Below, piece after piece: positions 1 to 5,093 of a stretch of 5,093 nt of DNA (position 1 is the first letter of the stretch; the number at the start of each line of letters is the position of its first letter). Under the pieces are notes generated by a model that did not search any database, was not told where the DNA came from, and saw only the letters and a program-made list of their open reading frames with translations. A program made the position numbers and the translations under genes. Source of the stretch: an uncultured Roseburia sp. (GTDB taxonomy: Bacteria > Bacillota > Clostridia > Lachnospirales > Lachnospiraceae); NCBI GenBank assembly GCA_947057405.1, contig CAMSEJ010000193.1:1-5093 (forward strand). The letters are read 5' to 3'.

Positions 1-18
1 ACGACGCTCTTCCGATCT
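1..18 (+). other. Illumina sequencing adapter remnant (not genomic)
   Basis: These bases read ACGACGCTCTTCCGATCT, which is exactly the 3' end of the Illumina TruSeq read-1 adapter. The aminopeptidase reading frame on the minus strand is complete in whole codons down to base 19, and the adapter begins directly after it. This is library contamination left on a contig end. It should be trimmed and not translated. Confidence 0.96.
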
Positions 19-1128
19 GGGCTTTTGCACCGGAGTAAAATGCGCTTCTCCAAACGTCTCTAAAACGGCCGGCCCCGCATGGCGCGCCGCTTTCTTTTTA
101 TATCGCTCAAACGCCGCCTTCATCGCCTCCAGGCGGCGTTCCACAAATGCCTTGTCCAGATAAACGGCTGCGTCCGCCTTGTGGTCAAACGCAAACTGCG
201 GGTTCACAGGCTGCGCACAAAAGCCCCGCCTGCGCCCGGTTCCCATGGCGAACGAAGACTGCGGGCTGCGGTATACCGTTGCTGCAAGCCCCATCCCGTT
301 CAAATTACAGATGGCAGCACGTACAATCCGCTCAAAGCCCATCGGGTATTCCATACATACGGTATCCTTCTTTGCCAAATCCTTCCCCAGCTTTTCATAG
401 CCGATGCGAAACCCTTCCGTCATCGTATCCGCCATCGCCTTTATCTCTTCCTCCGGCAGTGTATTTAAAAACCCGGCAATACGGATTTCGTTCTCACCGA
501 CATACTCGCCGTACCGGTAAAGGTAGCGCAAATCCGACAAATCCGCCCCCATTACAATCCCGGTAAAAAAGTCATAATCCGGATCTACCATGTCGCGCAC
601 CTTGTCTTCCGCAAATACCTCGCTGTAATCATGGAAAAATCCGTACAAAATCTGCCGGATTTCCTCCGGCGACGTCCCTTCGCTGCGTTCAAAGCAATTA
701 TAAATCTCCACAAACAATTCCAGAAAAATCGTAACGTGCATTTTCCTGCCTTCAAACGCATACGCCGCAGCGCAGCGCAGCTCCGTATATAAAAAGCACA
801 GAAGACCTCCGTATTCCTCTCCCAAAAGCCGCGCCGCAGCCGCCGGATTGGCGTAGCTGTCACCGTAATTCTCCTGTAAAAGCTCCTCGTAAATCCTGCG
901 GTTGCACGCTTCACATTCCGAAAGCGTCCGGTTGTTCAGCTCCCCGTCCAGTGCCCTGCACAAAATCCCTTCCAAAAAGCAGAGAAATTCCGCCGTTTTC
1001 CCAAAATAATCCCGGCAGAAACCCGAAACGCCCGGATCCGTCTCAATCTCCCGGATCCGCCCGCTCGCCAGTTCATAGCGTTCGGTTACCGCTTCGTTCC
1101 CTTCCTTAAAAATGTCCTGATATCCCAT
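19..1128 (-). CDS. Probable leucyl aminopeptidase, N-terminal 370 residues (3' end cut by contig end)
   Basis: An uninterrupted frame of 370 codons starts at ATG 1128-1126 and has no stop before the adapter at base 18. From memory, the translation resembles the N-terminal half of large clostridial proteins annotated as leucyl aminopeptidase (M29-like). Recognisable blocks are a helical region with YGDSYANPAAAARLLGEEYG (88-107), DLSDLRYLYRYGEY (196-209), and a segment around 220-275 with LNTLPEEEIKAMADT and GFERIVRAAICNL. The metal-binding catalytic part of M29 enzymes lies near the C-terminus and would be beyond the edge, so the peptidase assignment cannot be confirmed here. No signal peptide is seen, so it is probably a cytoplasmic enzyme releasing N-terminal residues from peptides. 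The start lies 10 bases after the HD gene stop. The likely Shine-Dalgarno (AGGGAAAAG) overlaps that TAG stop, suggesting translational coupling. It is the last visible gene of the pyrE operon. Confidence 0.62.
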
Positions 1129-1138
1129 ATTCTTTTCC

Positions 1139-1723
1139 CTATTCTTTAATATTCCCTTTTTGGGTGTTTTCCTCAATAAGCGTCCGAATATACTCCCACA
1201 GCGTTTCGCTTCCCTCATGGGTCGTCCGGTTGCGGTTTAAGATCTGTTCTTTTTTAATTCCGTGTTCCCGCCAGCTTTTGCCGCCGGAGGCGTGGTTTAA
1301 AAGCGCCGGCTGCACCTTGTCCAGCGTATTCGCAAACTTCGCTTCCGGTGTCTCCCTCTGTTCGAATTCTTCCCAGAGCGCGCGGTATTCCTGTTTCTGA
1401 TCCTCCGGGAGCATCCCGTAAATCCGGTCGGCAGCGCGTTCCTCCCGTATTCTCTTCGTCTTGCTCCCCTCCGTATCATAGGCATACGTATCTCCGGCGT
1501 CAATCTCCACCACGTCGTGCAGAAGCACCATTTTAATGGTTTTTAAAACGTCAATTTCCTCATTGGCGTAATCCGCCAGCAAAAATGCCATCACCGCCAG
1601 ATGCCAGGCATGTTCCGCGTCGCCCTCCTTGCGGCTTGCGTCCGCCAGATACGTCTGTCGGACAATTTCTTTCTGCTTATCTAACTCCAGCAAAAACCGG
1701 AGCTGCCGTTCTAACCGTTCCAT
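1139..1723 (-). CDS. HD-domain hydrolase, YfbR/HDDC2-like 5'-deoxynucleotidase candidate
   Basis: This 194-residue protein has the metal-binding signature of the HD phosphohydrolase superfamily (HD_3-like): H38 in DAEHAWHLAVMAFLL, the H69-D70 doublet in KMVLLHDVVEIDAGD with acidic E73, D75 and D78 nearby, and D135 in ANTLDKVQPALLNH. This order and spacing fit the YfbR/HDDC2 group, whose characterised members hydrolyse deoxyribonucleoside 5'-monophosphates to nucleosides in the cytoplasm. R31 just before the first His may correspond to the conserved substrate-contacting Arg of that group (inference). The length is normal for the family. The ATG at 1723 is supported by AAAGGA (1730-1735) six bases upstream. 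The gene sits 27 bases after the DUF6142-like gene and 10 bases before the aminopeptidase gene. The substrate is not proven, and other small HD hydrolases of the same fold remain possible. Confidence 0.8.
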   Translation of the reverse strand: MERLERQLRFLLELDKQKEIVRQTYLADASRKEGDAEHAWHLAVMAFLLADYANEEIDVLKTIKMVLLHDVVEIDAGDTYAYDTEGSKTKRIREERAADRIYGMLPEDQKQEYRALWEEFEQRETPEAKFANTLDKVQPALLNHASGGKSWREHGIKKEQILNRNRTTHEGSETLWEYIRTLIEENTQKGNIKE

Positions 1724-1750
1724 TGTTCTTCCTTTCCGTCCTTTATTAAA

Positions 1751-2074
1751 TTATGTCAGCAAAAAACCAGCGGCATACAATGCAATCCAGGCTCCGGCCG
1801 CCAGTACGGAAAGCAGTACGGATGCCACCGAAAACCCCCGGAAGGAATCCTCCTCCCGCAGGCTTCCGACCGAAAGAATCAGCGCCGCAAATGCCGCAAT
1901 CAATGCCAGTATCCCAATGCCGCCTAAATATGCGCCCCCGTTCCCCTTCTGCCGAAACGACGATAAAACCAGATAGACGAGCGCAAAGATGGATGCCGCC
2001 GCAACCGCGCAGGCAAGCATCCCTCTCCTTGAATGTTTTTTTCCGGTAAATTTGTAGTGTTTTCTGTCCCTCAT
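1751..2074 (-). CDS. Small three-helix membrane protein, DUF6142-like
   Basis: The 107-residue product has a short basic N-terminus (MRDRKHYKFTGKKHSRRG) and then three hydrophobic stretches at about 19-39, 47-70 and 82-105, so it should be an integral cytoplasmic-membrane protein with the N-terminus probably inside (positive-inside rule). The basic start, the loop KGNGGAYLGGIG (43-54) and the motif REEDSF (73-78) resemble the DUF6142 family common in Lachnospiraceae, whose function is unknown. This match is from memory. The ATG (2074-2072) overlaps the TGA stop of the upstream VanZ-like gene by four bases (ATGA), and GAGG lies six bases upstream, so the two are very likely translated together. 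The pairing suggests the two membrane proteins are made in matched amounts, but whether they interact is unknown. Confidence 0.72.
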   Translation of the reverse strand: MRDRKHYKFTGKKHSRRGMLACAVAAASIFALVYLVLSSFRQKGNGGAYLGGIGILALIAAFAALILSVGSLREEDSFRGFSVASVLLSVLAAGAWIALYAAGFLLT

Positions 2075-2532
2075 GCGATCCTCTTTCTCACAAATACATA
2101 GATGCGGTATCCTAAGAACCCCAGCATACCGCCCAGTGTATTCAGCAAAATATCATCCACGTCAAAGCTTCCCACCTTAAACACAAGCTGGATGGTTTCT
2201 ACCAGCAGGCTGAATTCAAAACTGAACCATACCGTAAGCCAGAACCGCCGGCACTTCCCGTACAGCCAGGGCAGAAACATGCCAAACGGAATAAACGCCA
2301 CGACATTGCCGACTAAGTTCAGGGCAACCGACCAGAATCCAAGCGCCCTCCTGTGTGTCCAGAAACGGCATATTTCCTTCAGCGGCATCAGGTTATAATG
2401 ATATGTCCGTTCCGTAAATCCCCTTCCCATGCTTTCCGCAAAAAACAAAAAATAACACAAAAATGCAAGGTAAGCCGTAAACAGGAGAATTTTCAACGCG
2501 TATAATAACCTTCCGGTATCCTCTTTTTTCAA
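2071..2532 (-). CDS. VanZ-like family membrane protein
   Basis: The 153-residue product has four predicted membrane segments (about 9-31, 64-90, 96-118 and 130-148). It carries the hallmarks of the VanZ-like family: NLMPLKEI (47-54), NLVGNVVAFIPFG (72-84), E112 and Q115 in VETIQ, and FDVDDILLNTLGG (123-135). VanZ of the vanA cluster raises teicoplanin resistance, but most chromosomal relatives, including this one, have no known job, and no van genes are present here. The start is TTG at 2532-2530. An in-frame TAA at 2544-2542 leaves no ATG, GTG or other TTG upstream, and the first internal ATG (residue 35) would delete the first membrane helix. The TTG lies four bases after the pyrE stop, and no well-placed Shine-Dalgarno is seen, so translation probably depends on ribosomes finishing pyrE. 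Its stop overlaps the next gene (ATGA). Confidence 0.86.
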   Translation of the reverse strand: MKKEDTGRLLYALKILLFTAYLAFLCYFLFFAESMGRGFTERTYHYNLMPLKEICRFWTHRRALGFWSVALNLVGNVVAFIPFGMFLPWLYGKCRRFWLTVWFSFEFSLLVETIQLVFKVGSFDVDDILLNTLGGMLGFLGYRIYVFVRKRIA

Positions 2533-2536
2533 AACC

Positions 2537-3214
2537 CTACTTTACCCCGTACTCTTTATAGTATTCGTCTATTGCCGATTTGATCGCATCGTCAATGACA
2601 ACGCTGCCCCGGCAGGGACGGTTATAAAGGTACTCTGTCACCTCTGCCATGCTCACAATCGCATTTGCAGGAAAACCGTATGTTTCGCGGATTTCATCCA
2701 GCGCGCTTATTTTTCCCGAACGTCCCACTTCCATCCGGTTTAAGGAAACCATCAATCCCACGATCCGGACATCCGCCTGCGCGTTCAAAATGGGGAATGT
2801 TTCTTCAATGGATTTGCCGGACGTGGTAACGTCTTCGATAATTACGACACGGTCGCCGTCTTGTAACCTGCTCCCCAGCAAAATCCCGGTATCTCCGTGA
2901 TCCTTTACCTCCTTGCGGTTCGAGCAGTAGCGTATCTCTTTGCCGTACAGCTTGGAAAAAGCAATGCACGCCGTAACGCAAAGCGGAATCCCTTTGTATG
3001 CCGGCCCAAATAAAACGTCAAAATCCGTCCCGTAGCAATCGTGAATGGCCTTCGCGTAAAATTCACCTAAGCGCATCAGCTGCGAACCGGTCGTATATGC
3101 CCCCGCATTCATAAAAAACGGGGATTTGCGGCCGCTTTTCAGTGTGAAGCTGCCGAATTTTAATACGTTGCTTTCTACCATAAACTCAATAAATTCTGTT
3201 TTGTATGCTTCCAT
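2537..3214 (-). CDS. pyrE: Orotate phosphoribosyltransferase
   Basis: PyrE transfers the phosphoribosyl group of PRPP to orotate to give orotidine 5'-monophosphate, the fifth step of de novo pyrimidine synthesis, in the cytoplasm and usually as a dimer. The 225-residue product is of normal length and similar to the E. coli-type enzyme. It has KFGSFTLKSGRKSPFF (19-34), FGPAYKGIPL (69-78), the mobile catalytic loop YCSNRKEVKDHG (96-107) with R100, K101, K104 and H106, and the PRPP-binding motif RVVIIEDVTTSGKS (122-135) with acidic E127 and D128. The start is ATG 3214-3212, preceded by AGGAGG (3225-3230) and a closer AGGA (3219-3222). The open frame extends 48 codons further to a TTG at 3358, but that TTG is part of the promoter -35 box, so the longer form is rejected. 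It is the first gene of the operon, away from any other pyr genes in this window. Confidence 0.97.
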   Translation of the reverse strand: MEAYKTEFIEFMVESNVLKFGSFTLKSGRKSPFFMNAGAYTTGSQLMRLGEFYAKAIHDCYGTDFDVLFGPAYKGIPLCVTACIAFSKLYGKEIRYCSNRKEVKDHGDTGILLGSRLQDGDRVVIIEDVTTSGKSIEETFPILNAQADVRIVGLMVSLNRMEVGRSGKISALDEIRETYGFPANAIVSMAEVTEYLYNRPCRGSVVIDDAIKSAIDEYYKEYGVK

Positions 3215-3218
3215 GTAT

Positions 3219-3230
3219 TCCTGACCTCCT
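3219..3230 (-). promoter_or_regulatory. pyrE ribosome binding site
   Basis: On the minus strand this reads AGGAGGTCAGGA. The full consensus AGGAGG (3225-3230) is ten bases from the ATG, and a second, weaker AGGA (3219-3222) is four bases from it. Together they fix the pyrE start at 3214 rather than at any upstream codon. Confidence 0.85.
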
Positions 3231-3248
3231 GATTCCAGATCGTATTTG

Positions 3249-3258
3249 CAGATATCTG
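3249..3258. repeat. Perfect 10-bp palindrome in the pyrE leader
   Basis: CAGATATCTG is its own reverse complement. On the pyrE transcript its first half (CAGAT) could instead pair with the ATCTG copy lying in 3236-3240, just before the ribosome binding site, giving a weak 5-bp stem with a loop of about 13 bases. No protein is assigned to this site. It may be chance in AT-rich sequence. Confidence 0.3.
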
Positions 3259-3319
3259 ATAATTGTGTGCCGATTTTTATGACCCCTGTTTTTCTTCTGT
3301 TTTTATAAAAAAGCATAGA

Positions 3320-3335
3320 TATACTTCGGAGTATA
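3320..3335. repeat. 6-4-6 inverted repeat covering the pyrE -10 box
   Basis: TATACT (3320-3325), TCGG spacer (3326-3329) and AGTATA (3330-3335) form a perfect inverted repeat. The right arm, read on the minus strand, is the pyrE -10 box TATACT, and the rest covers the predicted start of transcription. That position would suit an operator for a dimeric repressor. Because one arm has to be a -10 sequence, half of the symmetry is expected anyway and the other half may be chance. Confidence 0.4.
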
Positions 3336-3358
3336 ACATTAAATCCACTGCCTTTCAA
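3330..3358 (-). promoter_or_regulatory. pyrE operon promoter (sigma-A type, extended -10)
   Basis: On the minus strand TTGAAA (3358-3353) is followed by a 17-base spacer and TATACT (3335-3330). A TGT directly before the -10 box gives the extended -10 motif TGn. Transcription should start near 3322-3324, leaving an untranslated leader of about 109 bases before pyrE. No other promoter or terminator was seen within the five genes below it, so this is likely the main promoter of the whole run. Confidence 0.82.
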
Positions 3359-3375
3359 TATATAAATCCATCTTA

Positions 3376-3404
3376 TTGCCTTTTCCCCCTCCGGGTGGTA
3401 TAAT
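3376..3404 (+). promoter_or_regulatory. Promoter of the solute-binding lipoprotein gene (extended -10)
   Basis: TTGCCT (3376-3381), a 17-base spacer and a perfect TATAAT (3399-3404) form a sigma-A-type promoter. TGG immediately before TATAAT supplies the extended -10 motif, which offsets the weak -35. The predicted transcript starts near 3411 and has a short leader of about 33 bases. The -35 box is 17 bases from the -35 box of the divergent pyrE promoter. Confidence 0.85.
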
Positions 3405-3428
3405 TATTGAAATTAAAATCCCAAACAG

Positions 3429-3434
3429 AAAGGA
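3429..3434 (+). promoter_or_regulatory. Ribosome binding site of the lipoprotein gene
   Basis: AAAGGA lies nine bases before the ATG at 3444 and supports that start. The ATG also begins a complete lipoprotein signal peptide. Confidence 0.75.
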
Positions 3435-3443
3435 CATACCCGA

Positions 3444-5093
3444 ATGGCAAACAAATTTATCCGCCGTACTGCCGCAGTTCTGACAGGTGCAATGCTACTG
3501 CTGTCCTCCTGCGCTCCGTCTCCGTCCTCTTTAGAGCACACCGATGCACTGACCTGGGGCACCTGGAGCGGTTACGATGAATTTTTGGATTTACTGGACG
3601 AAACCTGCCCGGACATCGACCTGGATTTTATCTCTTATACCGGAAATAACCGCACCGGCTACAGCTGGGCGCAGATGCGCGGAGACGATATCTCCGATAT
3701 CTTCATTACGTCGCAGATACTGGACGGGGAACTGGCAAAAGAACGGCTGGCCGATCTGTCCGGCTATGATTTTATAAACGGCTTCCCGACTTCCGTATTG
3801 GATCAAAACTCCATAGACGGCGGGATCTATCTTCTGCCTGTCAACTATGCCATGCACGGCATTTTTTACAATAAGACCCTGATGAATGAACACGAATGGC
3901 AGGTTCCCGAAAATTTCACCGAATTAGAAGCGCTGTGCGCCGAAATCAAAGAAGCCGGGCTGATCCCGGGCGTCCTGGGCACACAGCTTACCGGCAACAC
4001 CTTTTCCGCCGTATTTAACCTTGCCAAAACCGACTGGCTTACCACACCGGACGGGGCCGAATGGGAAAAAGGGTTTCTGGCGGGAAATCAGACTGCAGAA
4101 GGCATGTGGGAAGACACAATCGACTACGCCGGGCAATATCATAATATCGGAATGTTTTACACGGACCCTGATGACCGGAATAATCCGGATCTGATATTAG
4201 ACTATCTGGGCAATCGTAAGGCCGTATTTTTTACGGCAGTGGTTACGCTCAATATTACCGAATTTGCGGAGACCGGCGATAAAATCGGCATGATGCCTTA
4301 CCTGAGCAAAGACGGCAGCAAAAACATCTATATGTACAACCCAACCAGCTACATCGGGATCAGCAAACGCCTGACCGAACCCGGCAATGAAAAAAAACTG
4401 GAAAACGCCCTGCGCATCCTCTCGCTGCTGTACTCACCGGACGGACAGGCGGCGTTTATCCGCGAAGATACCCCCTGTGTCATGAGCGTGTTGGACACGG
4501 ACAACGTTGCAAAGGATTCCATGATTTACGATGCGCAAAAAGCGATGCGGGAAGGCCGGGCATTCCGGATGACTTACGCCCGTTGGGAAAACACCCTGTC
4601 TGATATCGGGCAGGCGTTTAAAGAATGGTTTCGCGGAGAAAACGGCATGGACGGAGCAAAGTGCATTGCCCGGATGGATACGCTGCAGCAAAACAGCTTA
4701 TCTTCCTCGGATCAGCTTTATTTCTGCGAAAGCACCGCCGATTTTACCCTGGAAGAAACGGCCCGGTTAATCGGCAGGGCACTGGGCAGCGCCGCGGATA
4801 CGGACGCGGTTCTGATCCCGATCGGAGAATACCACAAAGGACGCAAAGAATTACGTTCCGGTATTACCGGCAAGCTGTATGCGGGAAAAATCAACCTTGA
4901 CATCATAAGCACCATCTGCCCGACATTTGACGGAGAGTATGCCGTGATGGAACTGACCGGAAAGCAGACAAAGGAGCTGGCAGAAAACGGGTTCGACGCA
5001 GACAGAAACGGCATCCCTTACCCGTACCTTTTAGTCACCCGGGGCGACAGGGAGCTTTCGGATACGGATTCTTACCGGGTAGCGTTTCTGATG
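3444..5093 (+). CDS. Solute-binding lipoprotein with C-terminal 5'-nucleotidase-like region (3' end missing)
   Basis: The frame is open for 550 codons to the window edge. Residues 1-23 are a lipoprotein signal peptide: basic K4/R7/R8, a hydrophobic core, and the lipobox LSSC with lipidation expected at C23, so the protein should be anchored outside the membrane. Residues about 34-400 look like a family 1 extracellular solute-binding protein of ABC sugar importers. Supporting blocks are IYLLPVNYAMHGIFYNKTLM (128-147), GLIPGVLG (172-179), LGNRKAVFFT (255-264), YNPTSYIGISKR (298-309) and LRILSLLYSPDGQAAFI (323-339). After a linker, residues about 425-550 resemble the 5'-nucleotidase C-terminal domain: ETARLIGRALG (438-448), ADTDAVLIPIG (451-461), a GITGKLYAG segment (473-481), the typical VMELTGKQ (501-508) and SYRVAF (543-548). 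The metallophosphatase catalytic domain that normally precedes it is absent. Ligand and transporter partners are unknown, as no permease or ATPase gene is in view. Perhaps a few dozen residues are missing (inference). Confidence 0.85.
   Translation, partial: MANKFIRRTAAVLTGAMLLLSSCAPSPSSLEHTDALTWGTWSGYDEFLDLLDETCPDIDLDFISYTGNNRTGYSWAQMRGDDISDIFITSQILDGELAKERLADLSGYDFINGFPTSVLDQNSIDGGIYLLPVNYAMHGIFYNKTLMNEHEWQVPENFTELEALCAEIKEAGLIPGVLGTQLTGNTFSAVFNLAKTDWLTTPDGAEWEKGFLAGNQTAEGMWEDTIDYAGQYHNIGMFYTDPDDRNNPDLILDYLGNRKAVFFTAVVTLNITEFAETGDKIGMMPYLSKDGSKNIYMYNPTSYIGISKRLTEPGNEKKLENALRILSLLYSPDGQAAFIREDTPCVMSVLDTDNVAKDSMIYDAQKAMREGRAFRMTYARWENTLSDIGQAFKEWFRGENGMDGAKCIARMDTLQQNSLSSSDQLYFCESTADFTLEETARLIGRALGSAADTDAVLIPIGEYHKGRKELRSGITGKLYAGKINLDIISTICPTFDGEYAVMELTGKQTKELAENGFDADRNGIPYPYLLVTRGDRELSDTDSYRVAFLM

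Noticed and set aside
67..88. Two rare 8-base restriction sites close together, GGCCGGCC (67-74, FseI) and GGCGCGCC (81-88, AscI), near the adapter, as in some cloning vectors.
   Set aside because: The aminopeptidase frame runs through both without a stop, with sensible codons (A-A-R-H-A-G-P-A-V) and the same GC-rich usage as the rest of the gene. Chance in GC-rich coding sequence is simpler than a vector junction.
79..566. Open frames on the plus strand over the aminopeptidase gene.
   Set aside because: Their translations are rich in Arg, Pro and Ser with no recognisable domain, and they lie antisense to a 370-codon frame with coherent protein sequence.
585..914. A 109-codon minus-strand open frame inside the aminopeptidase gene.
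   Set aside because: It is an out-of-frame shadow of the longer gene on the same strand, highly enriched in Arg and without family features.
1724..1750. Possible intergenic promoter or terminator between the DUF6142-like and HD genes.
   Set aside because: The 27 bases hold only the HD gene ribosome binding site, with no hairpin and no -35/-10 pair.
1753..2049. A 98-codon plus-strand open frame opposite the DUF6142-like gene.
   Set aside because: It is Pro- and Arg-rich and non-globular, opposite a coherent three-helix membrane protein that has a coupled start and Shine-Dalgarno.
3215..3323. PyrR-type attenuator or riboswitch in the pyrE leader.
   Set aside because: No PyrR anti-antiterminator-like conserved sequence, no strong terminator hairpin with U-run and no recognisable riboswitch core are visible.
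3215..3358. A 48-codon N-terminal extension of PyrE starting at TTG 3358.
   Set aside because: That TTG is the start of the promoter -35 box TTGAAA, the transcript would begin downstream of it, and the ATG at 3214 has an AGGAGG site and matches normal PyrE length.
3591..4142. Minus-strand open frames opposite the solute-binding lipoprotein gene.
   Set aside because: Both are antisense to a 550-codon frame with signal peptide and domain motifs, and neither resembles a known family.

Overview
The window looks like one short assembled contig from a Firmicute of the Clostridia, most likely a Lachnospiraceae-type gut bacterium. This rests on the gene families present (a DUF6142-like membrane protein, a large clostridial-type aminopeptidase, a Lachnospiraceae-style sugar-binding lipoprotein), on good AGGAGG-like ribosome binding sites, on sigma-A-type promoters, and on a base composition near 50% GC in genes with an AT-rich intergenic stretch. 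The first 18 bases are not biological: they match the 3' end of the Illumina read-1 adapter, so base 19 is where real sequence begins and the contig ends there.

Layout. From about 3330 down to 19, on the minus strand, lies a tightly packed run of five genes that reads as one operon: pyrE (orotate phosphoribosyltransferase), a VanZ-like membrane protein, a small three-helix DUF6142-like membrane protein, an HD-domain phosphohydrolase resembling 5'-deoxynucleotidases, and the N-terminal 370 residues of a probable leucyl aminopeptidase, cut off by the contig end. Gaps within the run are 4, -4, 27 and 10 bases, with no terminator seen. From 3444 to the right edge, on the plus strand, a lipoprotein gene runs off the window. 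It encodes an ABC-type extracellular solute-binding domain followed by a region that resembles the C-terminal domain of 5'-nucleotidases.

The two transcription units diverge from a 229-base intergenic region (3215-3443). It holds two convincing back-to-back promoters, each with a 17-base spacer and an extended -10, and their -35 boxes are only 17 bases apart. A 6-4-6 inverted repeat sits on the pyrE -10 box, and pyrE has an AT-rich leader of about 109 bases.

How the parts may work together. PyrE makes orotidine monophosphate in pyrimidine synthesis, the HD protein probably removes phosphate from (deoxy)nucleoside monophosphates, and the divergent lipoprotein carries a 5'-nucleotidase-like C-terminal region. 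A shared nucleotide theme is possible but is only inference. The VanZ-like and DUF6142-like proteins have no known link to it. No RNA genes, mobile elements, CRISPR arrays or terminators were seen. The most unusual item is the solute-binding/5'-nucleotidase-like fusion protein.
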